Below, piece after piece: positions 16,652 through 25,036 of a stretch of 64,000 nt of DNA. The notes under the pieces were generated by a model, which made no database searches, was not told where the DNA came from, and saw nothing but the letters and a program-made list of their open reading frames with translations. The stretch is from contig NZ_JAMXMV010000013.1 in the NCBI RefSeq assembly GCF_024055715.1, forward strand, positions 62,001-126,000. Direction: 5' to 3'. The position numbers and the translations under genes were made by a program. The DNA comes from Actinoallomurus soli (GTDB taxonomy: Bacteria > Actinomycetota > Actinomycetes > Streptosporangiales > Streptosporangiaceae). The first letter of the stretch is position 1. Every line of letters starts with the position of its first letter.

Positions 16652-18493
16652 TCAGGATATTTTCAGGGTCGGCTTGTACATGTCCAGCCAAAGAGCCAGG
16701 TCAAGTGTGCGCTCGAGGCCGTGGCGGGACGCCTGGGTGATCTGCGGCGTGTCGACCTCGACCGCGCGGGCCAGCCAGTCCCGGCTGACGATGTCGAACA
16801 CGGCGTGGTCGGGGGTGGACAGGTACGCGCGCGCGTTCTCCTGCAGCTTCACCGCGTACTTGGGGTCCTGCGTGGACGGGTACGGCGACTTGACCCGCTC
16901 GACCACCGATTGCGGCAGCACGTCGCGCGCGGCGCCGCGCAGCAGTGACTTCTCCCTCCCGTCATAGGTCTTGAGCGACCAGGGCGTGTTGTAGACGTAC
17001 TCCACCAGCCGGTGGTCGCAGAAGGGCACGCGGACCTCCAGGCCGACCGCCATCGAGGCGCGGTCCTTGCGGTCCAGGAGGATGCGCACGAAGTGCGTCA
17101 GGTGCAGGTAGCAGACCTTGCGCATGCGCCATTCGAAGTCGCTCTCCCCGTCGAGCCGCTGGATCCGGGCCACGGAGGTGTCGTAGGCGTCCTGGACGTA
17201 CCGCGGCAGGTCGATGGTCGCGGCGAGCTCGGGGGTGAGGATGCCGTCGTCCTCACCGAAGTGCCGGGCGACCCGCACCAGCCAGGGGAACGTCGTGGCC
17301 CGCTGGGCCTCCGGGTCGAAGAACTGCTGGTAGCCGCCGAAGACCTCATCGGCCGACTCTCCCGACAGCGCCACCGTCGAGTGTTCGCGGATCGCCTTGA
17401 ACAGCAGGTACAGCGAGGCGTCCATGTCGCCGAACCCCGCCGGGATGTCCCGGGCCCGGATGACCTTCGAGCGCACGTCCGGGTCGGCGAGCTGGTCGGA
17501 GTCGAGCACGATGTCCTGGTGTTCGGTGCGGGACTTGGCCGCGACGTCGTGCACGTAGGGCGTGTCGGGCGTGCCGCGCAGCTCGTCGGGGACGAAGTTC
17601 TCGGTCTGCCCGACGAAGTCCACGGCGAAGCTGCGCACCGTCTCGCCGGCCGCGGCGAGCTGCCGGGCGGCGATCGCCGTCATCGCCGACGAGTCGAGGC
17701 CGCCGGACAGCAGGGTGCAGCGCGGCACGTCGGAGATGAGCTGGCGGCGGACGATGTCCTCCAGCAGCTCGCGCACGTGGGCGACCGACGTCTCCTGGTC
17801 ATCGGTGTGCTCGCGGGTCTCGAGCGTCCAGTAGCGGGTGGTGCGCACGCCGTTGGTGCCGACGGTCACGATCGTGCCGGGCTCGACCTCGCGCATGCCC
17901 TCCCAGATCGCGTGGCCGGGCGTCTTGACGAACGCGAACAGCTCGCGGAGGCCGTCGAGGGTCACGGTGCGTTCTGCGAGGGGGTTGGCCAGGATCGCCT
18001 TCGGCTCGGAGCCGAACAGCACGCCGTCGGAGGTCTCGTAGTAGTAGAAGGGCTTGATGCCCATGCGGTCGCGGACCATGATGAGCCGGTTCTCGCGGGA
18101 GTCCCAGATGGCGAAGGCGTACATGCCGTTGAGCCGCTCGACGAATGCCTCGCCCCACTCCAGGTAGGCGTGCAGGACGACCTCGGTGTCGGAGTCGGTA
18201 CGGAACCGGTGCCCGCGCCCGATCAGCTCGCCGCGCAGCTCGGAGAAGTTGTACGTCTCGCCGGAGTAGACCATCACCACGGGCCCGCCGGGCGTGTCGA
18301 CGCTCATCGGCTGGCGGCCGCCGGGCAGGTCGATGATGGCCAGCCGCCGGTGGCCGAGCGCCGCGTGCTCGCCGATCCAGGTGCCGCGGTCGTCGGGGCC
18401 GCGGCAGGACATCGTCTCCGTCATCGCGTCCACGGCCTGCTGCTCCGCTCGCAGGTCACGGTCGAACGCCACCCAGCCGGTGATTCCGCACAT
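16652..18493 (-). CDS. asnB: Asparagine synthase (glutamine-hydrolysing)
   Basis: A 613-residue class II amidotransferase. Cys2 (MCGITG) is the N-terminal nucleophile of the glutaminase domain, and RGPDDRG and YNFSELR complete that site. The C-terminal synthetase domain carries the ATP pyrophosphatase loop LLSGGLDSSA (about 261-270). The length matches the actinobacterial AsnB form. It is the first gene of a two-gene unit with marR, which is unusual for a housekeeping asnB; AsnB homologues also amidate secondary metabolites or cell-wall precursors, so the substrate is not certain. Confidence 0.9.
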   Translation of the reverse strand: MCGITGWVAFDRDLRAEQQAVDAMTETMSCRGPDDRGTWIGEHAALGHRRLAIIDLPGGRQPMSVDTPGGPVVMVYSGETYNFSELRGELIGRGHRFRTDSDTEVVLHAYLEWGEAFVERLNGMYAFAIWDSRENRLIMVRDRMGIKPFYYYETSDGVLFGSEPKAILANPLAERTVTLDGLRELFAFVKTPGHAIWEGMREVEPGTIVTVGTNGVRTTRYWTLETREHTDDQETSVAHVRELLEDIVRRQLISDVPRCTLLSGGLDSSAMTAIAARQLAAAGETVRSFAVDFVGQTENFVPDELRGTPDTPYVHDVAAKSRTEHQDIVLDSDQLADPDVRSKVIRARDIPAGFGDMDASLYLLFKAIREHSTVALSGESADEVFGGYQQFFDPEAQRATTFPWLVRVARHFGEDDGILTPELAATIDLPRYVQDAYDTSVARIQRLDGESDFEWRMRKVCYLHLTHFVRILLDRKDRASMAVGLEVRVPFCDHRLVEYVYNTPWSLKTYDGREKSLLRGAARDVLPQSVVERVKSPYPSTQDPKYAVKLQENARAYLSTPDHAVFDIVSRDWLARAVEVDTPQITQASRHGLERTLDLALWLDMYKPTLKIS

Positions 18494-18556
18494 GTGCCAC
18501 CTCCAGCGTCAGTGCCGAGGACCAGCACGGGACGTGGTCCTCCGCTCACGATCCGC

Positions 18557-18577
18557 ATAGTTGCATTAGGCATCTAT
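18557..18577. promoter_or_regulatory. Palindromic operator candidate upstream of asnB-marR
   Basis: ATAGTTGC (18557-18564), a 5-nt centre and GCATCTAT (18570-18577) form an inverted repeat with 7 of 8 positions matching. It lies about 65 bp upstream of the asnB start in the only AT-rich part of the 361-bp gap 18494-18854. MarR proteins usually bind such 16-22 bp dyads next to their own promoter. I see no gene elsewhere in this gap. Confidence 0.5.
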
Positions 18578-18854
18578 GTACTTCCATGTTACGAACACAT
18601 CACGAATCCGCGTAACCAGTGTGACCCATCCCACTTCGGCGGGAAGGCGCGGAGAGCAGGGCCGATCACCGGCCGTACGGGCGAGGAAGGACACACCGAT
18701 CAGGAATCGAGAAGCGCGGGCCGGTGAGCCGGAACTAGCCTGATCGCCGTGGATCTGACCATCCGGATTCGCGACTTCGCCTTCCGTGATCCCGCAGGCG
18801 AATGATCGGCATCAACGAGCTCGGCTGAGCCGTCCGGCGAGGCTGGAGGTAGCG

Positions 18855-19328
18855 ATGACAGAGAGCAAGCAGACAGACAGCCGTGGCGGGCGCGCCGGCG
18901 GTGGCCCCGGCGCGTTCTCCCGGTGGATGCAGCACAAGGTGAACGCGCGTACGAACCGCCGCATCCGTAAGGGCAACGGCACGTTCATGGGCATGGACGT
19001 GCTGATCCTGCACACGGTGGGCAGCCGGAGCGGGGAGCCGCGGCAGTCGCCCGTGGCGTGGTTCGCCGACGGCGAGGACAGCCGGCTGATCGTCGCGTCG
19101 GGCGGAGGGAAGCGGAACCCGGACTGGTACGTCAACCTGATGGCGCACCCCGACCAGGCGTCGATCGAGCTGCCCGGACGGGAGCCGCTCCCGGTGACGC
19201 CGCACTCGCTCGAGGGCGCCGACCGGGAGCAGGCCTGGCAGCGCATCGCCGAGGCCCAGCCCCGCATCGCGAAGTACCAGAGCAAGTCGGAGCGGCAGTA
19301 CCCCGTGGTCCGCCTCACCCCGCGGTGA
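18855..19328 (+). CDS. Nitroreductase/deazaflavin (F420)-dependent family protein
   Basis: A 157-residue protein of the Ddn-type split beta-barrel family that binds F420H2. Diagnostic features are LILHTVGSRSGEPRQSPVAWF (about 50-70; it reads LILHTVGSRSG then EPRQSPVAWF), the GGGKRNPDWYVNLMAHP block (about 80-96) and the C-terminal YPVVRLTPR. A GGAGG ribosome binding site 5 nt upstream fixes the ATG. Family members reduce diverse electron-poor substrates with F420, so the natural substrate cannot be read from sequence. It is monocistronic and converges with the large dehydrogenase gene. Confidence 0.86.
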   Translation: MTESKQTDSRGGRAGGGPGAFSRWMQHKVNARTNRRIRKGNGTFMGMDVLILHTVGSRSGEPRQSPVAWFADGEDSRLIVASGGGKRNPDWYVNLMAHPDQASIELPGREPLPVTPHSLEGADREQAWQRIAEAQPRIAKYQSKSERQYPVVRLTPR

Positions 19329-19447
19329 GCGGATAGAGCGGCGGCCCGTCGGCGCGGCGTCGCGGGCGCAGGTTCCCGTCGAGCGGCAGGCGATCACCCG
19401 CCTGAGCGCGGCCGTTCGCCTGCGGTCGAGGCCGTCTTCAGGCCGGG

Positions 19448-19465
19448 ACCGCCCTCATGGGCGGT
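19448..19465. terminator. Hairpin between convergent genes
   Basis: ACCGCCC (19448-19454) and GGGCGGT (19459-19465) form a perfect 7-bp stem with a 4-nt loop in the 170-bp gap between the two converging stop codons. The rest of the gap shows nothing. Confidence 0.5.
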
Positions 19466-19498
19466 GGTGCTCGCCTTCGGCAGGCGGTCGTCCCCGGC

Positions 19499-22400
19499 TC
19501 ATGGCCGGACCGCGCGGACGAGCGACGCGACCGGGCGGAACAGCGACGCGGCCGGATGGAGGAGCGACGCGACCGGGCGGCCCTGGGCGGGCGGCGTCGA
19601 GCGGCGGTCCCGGGCGGCCAGGAACGCTCCCGCGCCCAGGGCCCCGCCGACCGCCACGGGCAGCGCCACGCGCATGACGCGCCGGCCCAGCGGGGGAGCC
19701 GGTCGCACGCCGACGACGGCCTGCTCGGGCCGGTCCGCCGGGCGCTCGCCGTGACGAGCGTCGCGGGCCAGCTTCATGACCTGGCCGACGTGCATCGCGC
19801 GGCGTCCGGTGCGGGCGTCCTCGATCTGGCTCTTGCAGGAGAACCCGTTCGCGACGACCAGCGTGCGCGGGGCGGCCTGGCGCACCGCGGGCAGCAGGGC
19901 CTGTTCCCCGCAGGCGAGGGAGATGTCGTATTTGCCCTGCTCGAAACCCCACGAGCCGGCGAGGCCGCAGCATCCTCCCTCCACCTCCTGCACCTGCAGG
20001 CCCATCCCGGCCAGCAGCTCCTTCTCGGGCTCGGTGCCGCCGGTGGCCTTGTGGTGACAGTGGCCCCACAGCAGCGCCTTCTCCTCGAGCCGGGGCGGCT
20101 CGATGTCGAAGGCCTGGAAGAACTCGGCGAAGTGGTAGGCGTTGCCGGCGAGGCGCCCGGCGTCGTCGTCGTGCGGCAGCATCCTGGCCAGCTCGTCCTT
20201 GAAGACGGCGAGGCAGCTGGGTTCCATCCCGACGACGGGGGTGCCGGCGCGGATGTGCTCACGAAGGACGCCCAGGACGTCGCGCAGGTAGCGCTGGGCG
20301 ATGTCGAGGAAACCGTAGTCGTACAGCGGCCGGCCGCAGCACACGTGGCCCTCCGGCATGACGACCTGCCAGCCGGCGGCCTCGATCGCCTCGACGCAGG
20401 CCACGCCCACGTCGGTGTGGAAGTGGTTGTTGAACGTGTCGGGGAACAGCACCACGGGACGGCCGTACGGGTTGGTGGTGCCGCCGCGTTCCCGGAACCA
20501 CCGCTGCAGCGTCATCGGGGCGAACCAGGGGGCGGGCCGGCGCCGGTCGACCCCACCGGCCCACTTGGTCAGTCGTGCCAGGCCCGGCGCGTGCAGGAAG
20601 ACGTTGGCGATCTCGGGGATCCGGGCGCCGAGGCGGCAGGCCTGGTCGATGAACCCCATGGCGTAGGCGTAGCGCGGCCGCCACCGGCGCAGTGAGCGGT
20701 AGTGGTGGTACAGGAACTCCGACTTGTACGTCGGCATGTCGACGTTGACCGGGCAGTCGTTCGTGCAGCCCTTGCAGGCCAGGCACAGGTCGAGCGCGTC
20801 GTAGACCTCCCTGGACCGCCAGCCGTCGGTGACCACGTCTCCCTGGAGCATCTCGAACAGCAGCCGGGCCCGGCCTCGGGTGCTGTGCTTCTCCTCACGC
20901 GTGACCTGGTAGCTGGGGCACATCACCTGACCGTCGGCCTCGGGGACCCGGCACTTTCCGACGCCGACGCAGCGGAGCATGGCGTGGGCGAAGTCGTCAC
21001 CGTCCTCCTGGTAGGTGAACCTGGTACGCGGCCGGGGCGGGTCGTACGACGTGCCGAGCCGCAGATTCTCGTCGAGCCGGTACGGGTCGACGACCTTCCC
21101 GGGGTTCATCTTCCACCCGGGGTCCCAGATCAGCTTGAACTCCCGCATCGCCTGGATCAGCTCGGGCCCGTACTGCCGGTCCAGGAGTTCGGCGCGCTGC
21201 TGGCCGTCGCCGTGCTCGCCGGACAGGGTTCCGCCGTAGGACACCACGAGGTCGGCGGCGTCCTCCATGAACGCGCGGTAGTTCGCGATGCCCTGCGCGG
21301 TCCGCAGGTCGAAGCTGATCCGTGAGTGCAGGCAGCCCTGCCCGAAATGCCCGTAGACCTGACCGTGCAGGTCGTGCCGGTCCCACAGCTCGCGCAGGTC
21401 GCGGATGTAGTCCCCGAGCCGTTCGGGCGGTACGGCCGAGTCCTCCCAGCCGGGCCAGTGGTCCCGGCCGTCGGGCGGGAAGGCGGTGGCGCCCAGGCCG
21501 CCCTCGCGGATCGCCCATACCCGTTCGCTGACGCCGCCCTCCTCCTCGCTCTTCAGGACGTCGATCCGATCTCGGGCGTACCCCTTGTCCGCGCGCAGCC
21601 ATGCGATGAAGTCGTGCGCCGTCTTCACCGACTCCTCGGCGGTGTCGGCGCCGAACTGCACCAGCAGCCAGCCGTCCGCGTCGGCGGAGTGGGGCAGTCG
21701 CCCGATGGCGGCGACGTTGCGGTGCTCCTGCCGCTGGTTCTGGATCAGCTGCCGGTCGATGCCCTCCAGGCCGATCGGCCGCCAGCGCTCGACGATCTCG
21801 GGCACGTGCTCGGCGGCGTCCGCGATGTCGCCGAAGGCCACGACCACGGTCGTGCGCATCATGAGGGCCGGCGTCAGCATGAGCGTCACGCGCAACGCCG
21901 TCGCGCAGGTGCTCTCGGTGCCCACGAGCGCCCTGGCGACGTTGAACCCGCGCTCCGGCAGCAGCTCGTCCAGGTTGAAGCCCGAGACCCGGCGCGGCAG
22001 CTCACTGACCGGCCGGTACCCGGCGCGGATCGCGCCGGCGTACCGGTCCCGCAGGTCCCGGAGTCTCGCGTAGATCTCGCCCTTGACGCCACCGGCCGCG
22101 ATGATCTCCTCCAGCCGGTCCTCTTCCCCGTTGCCGACCCAGAACCGTTCTCCGCCGTAGGTCACGATCTCCATGGCGTGGACGTTGTCGGAGGTCCGGG
22201 GGCCGGGACCGTACAGCTGGGACTGCAGCGAGTGGATGCCGCAGGAGTTGTTGCCGAGGTTCCCGCCGATCGCGCACCGGGAATGGGAGGAGGGATCGGG
22301 GCCGAACACCAGCCCCTTCTCGCCGGTCCTCTTGTTCAGCTGCTCGTTGATCACCCCGGGTTCGCAGGTCACCAGCCGCCGTGCGGCGTCGGTCTCGCCG

Positions 22401-22762
22401 ATCCTCGTGAGGTACTTCGTGTGGTCGATGACGACCGCGTAGTTCACCGTCTCCCCGGACAGGCTGGTGCCGCCCCCACGGTTGACGATGGGGGCGCCGA
22501 ACCGCGCGCACACGCGGTGCACCGCCACCACGTCGTCGAGGGTCCTGGGGACGACCACGCCGATCGGCACCTGCCGGAAGTTGGAGCCGTCCGAGGCGTA
22601 CATCGCCTTGGAGGCGGTGTCGAAACGGACCTCGCCCTCGACCTCCGCGCGGAGCGCGCGTTCGAGCGCGCGGACGTTGACGACCTGGGACGACCGGGGC
22701 GGCGCCGGCACCTGCGGTGCGCTCTTGGCCGGGACGTCGACGCGGCTGCTGGTTCGGGTCAT
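19499..22762 (-). CDS. FAD-linked oxidase / Fe-S oxidoreductase, D-2-hydroxyglutarate dehydrogenase-like (YdiJ type)
   Basis: A 1087-residue multidomain enzyme. Residues about 50-260 are a PCMH FAD-binding domain (PIVNRGGGTSLSGE, NNSCGIHS), followed by the FAD-oxidase C domain. A ferredoxin-like cluster CLACKGCTNDCP lies near 670, and two CCG half-domains follow (EGHVCCGRPL and EGGCCGLAGSWG). This is the arrangement of E. coli YdiJ, a D-2-hydroxyglutarate dehydrogenase homologue. Unusual is the C-terminal extension: a hydrophobic segment (VALPVAVGGALGAGAFLAA), then a short tail with imperfect RPVASL repeats, which could anchor the enzyme to the membrane. It is followed on the same strand upstream by the ThDP enzyme gene. 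Confidence 0.85.
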   Translation of the reverse strand: MTRTSSRVDVPAKSAPQVPAPPRSSQVVNVRALERALRAEVEGEVRFDTASKAMYASDGSNFRQVPIGVVVPRTLDDVVAVHRVCARFGAPIVNRGGGTSLSGETVNYAVVIDHTKYLTRIGETDAARRLVTCEPGVINEQLNKRTGEKGLVFGPDPSSHSRCAIGGNLGNNSCGIHSLQSQLYGPGPRTSDNVHAMEIVTYGGERFWVGNGEEDRLEEIIAAGGVKGEIYARLRDLRDRYAGAIRAGYRPVSELPRRVSGFNLDELLPERGFNVARALVGTESTCATALRVTLMLTPALMMRTTVVVAFGDIADAAEHVPEIVERWRPIGLEGIDRQLIQNQRQEHRNVAAIGRLPHSADADGWLLVQFGADTAEESVKTAHDFIAWLRADKGYARDRIDVLKSEEEGGVSERVWAIREGGLGATAFPPDGRDHWPGWEDSAVPPERLGDYIRDLRELWDRHDLHGQVYGHFGQGCLHSRISFDLRTAQGIANYRAFMEDAADLVVSYGGTLSGEHGDGQQRAELLDRQYGPELIQAMREFKLIWDPGWKMNPGKVVDPYRLDENLRLGTSYDPPRPRTRFTYQEDGDDFAHAMLRCVGVGKCRVPEADGQVMCPSYQVTREEKHSTRGRARLLFEMLQGDVVTDGWRSREVYDALDLCLACKGCTNDCPVNVDMPTYKSEFLYHHYRSLRRWRPRYAYAMGFIDQACRLGARIPEIANVFLHAPGLARLTKWAGGVDRRRPAPWFAPMTLQRWFRERGGTTNPYGRPVVLFPDTFNNHFHTDVGVACVEAIEAAGWQVVMPEGHVCCGRPLYDYGFLDIAQRYLRDVLGVLREHIRAGTPVVGMEPSCLAVFKDELARMLPHDDDAGRLAGNAYHFAEFFQAFDIEPPRLEEKALLWGHCHHKATGGTEPEKELLAGMGLQVQEVEGGCCGLAGSWGFEQGKYDISLACGEQALLPAVRQAAPRTLVVANGFSCKSQIEDARTGRRAMHVGQVMKLARDARHGERPADRPEQAVVGVRPAPPLGRRVMRVALPVAVGGALGAGAFLAARDRRSTPPAQGRPVASLLHPAASLFRPVASLVRAVRP
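19518..19580. repeat. Three 21-bp tandem repeats at the 3' end of the dehydrogenase gene
   Basis: Three adjacent 21-bp units (19518-19538, 19539-19559, 19560-19580) share the core AGCGACGCG and encode the repeated RPVASL-like peptide of the C-terminal tail. The copy number could vary by slippage without a frameshift. Confidence 0.75.
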
Positions 22763-22780
22763 GATGCTCCTTCTCGTCGC

Positions 22781-22810
22781 TGCGCGCCTGCGGGCTGCGC
22801 GCCTGCGGGC
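22781..22810. repeat. 15-bp tandem duplication in the intergenic gap
   Basis: TGCGCGCCTGCGGGC occurs twice without a gap, at 22781-22795 and 22796-22810, between the ThDP enzyme stop and the start of the downstream dehydrogenase gene. No function is apparent. Confidence 0.6.
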
Positions 22811-22865
22811 GGGGCGTCCGCGGGTCCTGCGGGAGACCTCCTCGTGGCCGGTCGCCGGGGTGCGC

Positions 22866-24665
22866 TCAGCGCCCGCCGCGGCCCGGCACCGCCTCGTACA
22901 GTTCGGCGAGCTTCTGCCGGAAGCCCGCGACCGCGATGCCGACCTTCTCCGGGTCGTGCAGGGCGGCCTTGGCGGCCTTCTTGCCCTGCTCCCACATGAT
23001 GTGCGGGGGCATCGGCGGAACCTCCCGGTCGACCATGAACTCCAGGACCACGGGCCCCTTGGCGGCGAAGGCGCGGTCCCAGGCGTCGCCGACCGCGTCC
23101 TGGTCGTCGCAGTAGATGCCGGTCAGCCCGAGCAGCTCGCCCCACTTGTGGTACGGCACGTCGGGGATGTACTGGGAGCCGAGGAACTTCGGGTCGCCGG
23201 CCATCGCCCGCTGTTCCCAGGTGACCTGATTGAGATCCTGGTTGTTGAAGACGCAGAAGATCAACGGCGAGCGGCCGAGACGGCCCAGGTAACGCTTGAC
23301 GGTGATCATCTCGTTCATGCCGTTCATCTGGAAGGCGCCGTCGCCCACGAACGCGATGACCGGCCGGTCGGGGTAGGCGAACTTCGCCGCGATGGCGTAC
23401 GGGGTCCCCGGGCCCATCGTGGCCAGCGTTCCGGACAGGGACGCCTTCATGCCCCGGCGCAGCTTGAGCTGCCGCGCCCACCAGGTGGTCGAGGAGCCGG
23501 AATCGGCGGTGAGGATGGCGTCGTCGGGCAGCCGGCCGGACAGCTCCCACGCGACGGCCTGGGGGTTGATCTTCGTGAATCTCTGGTGGGACCGGCGCTC
23601 GACGATGCGCCACCACTTGCGGACGTTCTCCTCGATCCCCCGCCGCCAGGACCGGTCGGCCTTGCGCTTCAGGAGCGGGATCAACGCCCGCAGCGTCTCC
23701 TTGGAATCGCCGATCAGGTGGGCGTCCATGGGGTAGCGGATGCCGATCATCCGCCCGTCGATGTCGATCTGCACTCCGCGTGCTTTGCCCTCGTCGGGCA
23801 GCCACTCGGCGTACGGGAAGCTGGTGCCGATCATGAAGAGCGTGTCGCAGTTCATCACCATGTCGTCACTGGCCTTGGAACCCAGCAGGCCGATGGGGCC
23901 GGTGACGAACGGCAGGTCGTCGGGCAGGGCCGCGCGGCCCAGGAGCGCCTTGGCCACGCCGGCGCCCAGCAGGTCGGCCGTCTCGACGACCTCCGGAGCC
24001 GCCTCGACGGCGCCCTGGCCGATGAGCATGGCGACCTTCTCGCCGGCGTTGAGGATCTCGGCCGCCTTGCGGAGCTCCTGCTCGTCGGGCAGGAGCCGCG
24101 GCTTGGTCCAGCCGACGCTCGAATAGACGGCGCCGTGCTCCTTGGGCGGTGACGGCTCGGCCGGGGACTCCTGCACGTCCTCGGGCACGATGACCGTCGC
24201 GACGCCGCGGGTGGTCAGGGCGATCTTCAGTGCCCGGTCGATCAGGTGGCGGGCCTGGGCGGGCGCCATGCAGACCTCGACGTACTCCGACACGTCCTTG
24301 AAGAGGGTGGTGAGGTCGACCTCCTGCTGGTAGTGCGCGCCCAGCGACATCCGCTTCTGCTGGCCGACGATCGCCAGCACGGGCTGATGGTCCAGTTTGG
24401 CGTCGTACAGGCCGTTCAGCAGGTGGATCGCGCCCGGTCCCGAGGTCGCGGTGCAGCAGCCGACCTCGCCGGTGAACTTCGCGTGCGCGCACGCCATGAA
24501 CGCGGCCATCTCCTCGTGCCGCGGCTGGATGAACTCCGGGTCACCGCCCGCCCGGTCGTACGCGCCCAGGAAACCGTTGATCCCGTCCCCGGGATATCCG
24601 TAGACGCGGTGGATGCCCCACTGGGTGAGCCGATGGAGCATGTAATCACTGACCTTCTGTCCCAT
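22866..24665 (-). CDS. ThDP-dependent pyruvate oxidase/dehydrogenase (quinone)-like enzyme
   Basis: A 599-residue enzyme of the pyruvate oxidase/acetolactate synthase superfamily. The conserved Glu that activates the cofactor lies in PRHEEMAAFMA near residue 50. The ThDP pyrophosphate/metal motif is FVGDGAFQMNGMNEM (GDG, about 438), with the paired asparagine in FNNQDLNQVTW about 28 residues on. The central domain is the FAD-like middle domain. Closest in general form is PoxB, which converts pyruvate to acetate and CO2 and reduces quinone, but other decarboxylases cannot be excluded. ATG 24665 is chosen for GGGAG about 6 nt upstream. The large FAD/Fe-S dehydrogenase gene lies 103 bp downstream on the same strand. 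Confidence 0.83.
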   Translation of the reverse strand: MGQKVSDYMLHRLTQWGIHRVYGYPGDGINGFLGAYDRAGGDPEFIQPRHEEMAAFMACAHAKFTGEVGCCTATSGPGAIHLLNGLYDAKLDHQPVLAIVGQQKRMSLGAHYQQEVDLTTLFKDVSEYVEVCMAPAQARHLIDRALKIALTTRGVATVIVPEDVQESPAEPSPPKEHGAVYSSVGWTKPRLLPDEQELRKAAEILNAGEKVAMLIGQGAVEAAPEVVETADLLGAGVAKALLGRAALPDDLPFVTGPIGLLGSKASDDMVMNCDTLFMIGTSFPYAEWLPDEGKARGVQIDIDGRMIGIRYPMDAHLIGDSKETLRALIPLLKRKADRSWRRGIEENVRKWWRIVERRSHQRFTKINPQAVAWELSGRLPDDAILTADSGSSTTWWARQLKLRRGMKASLSGTLATMGPGTPYAIAAKFAYPDRPVIAFVGDGAFQMNGMNEMITVKRYLGRLGRSPLIFCVFNNQDLNQVTWEQRAMAGDPKFLGSQYIPDVPYHKWGELLGLTGIYCDDQDAVGDAWDRAFAAKGPVVLEFMVDREVPPMPPHIMWEQGKKAAKAALHDPEKVGIAVAGFRQKLAELYEAVPGRGGR

Positions 24666-25036
24666 CTCGAACTCCCTGTGTCGTTCGGGGCCGTCCGGCG
24701 GACCGTCCACACGCGCAGACGGGTATGGCGGTCGGCTACCCGCAACCTCCACTGCACGTGGGCACGAAGCCGCAAAAACTCGACAATCGCCGCATTTCGC
24801 ATGACATTCGCTCACCCGGTGTCAGGGCGGCGGGCCCCTCGACGATCAACGCTCCAGGAGAGACCGTGCCGGATCACGCACGCAGCGCCCGCTGCGAAGA
24901 CGACCTCGGAGGAACTGCGGAGCCTGCTGACCGGTGAGCGCGCCGCGCCGGGGCGTTCGCACGCGACGATGCGCCATGATCCGGCATCTCGCTCTACAGT
25001 CACGTAGCGAAGCGTGCGAAGAGTGAAGGGTGGGAC
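24666..25036. other. Divergent intergenic region with a long-range inverted repeat
   Basis: This 371-bp gap separates the ThDP enzyme gene from the nuclease-helicase operon. A perfect 9-bp inverted repeat, TTCGCACGC (24955-24963) and GCGTGCGAA (25011-25019), flanks 47 nt just before the operon start, and a -10-like TACAGT lies between the arms at 24994-24999 without a recognisable -35. I see no gene. Confidence 0.45.
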
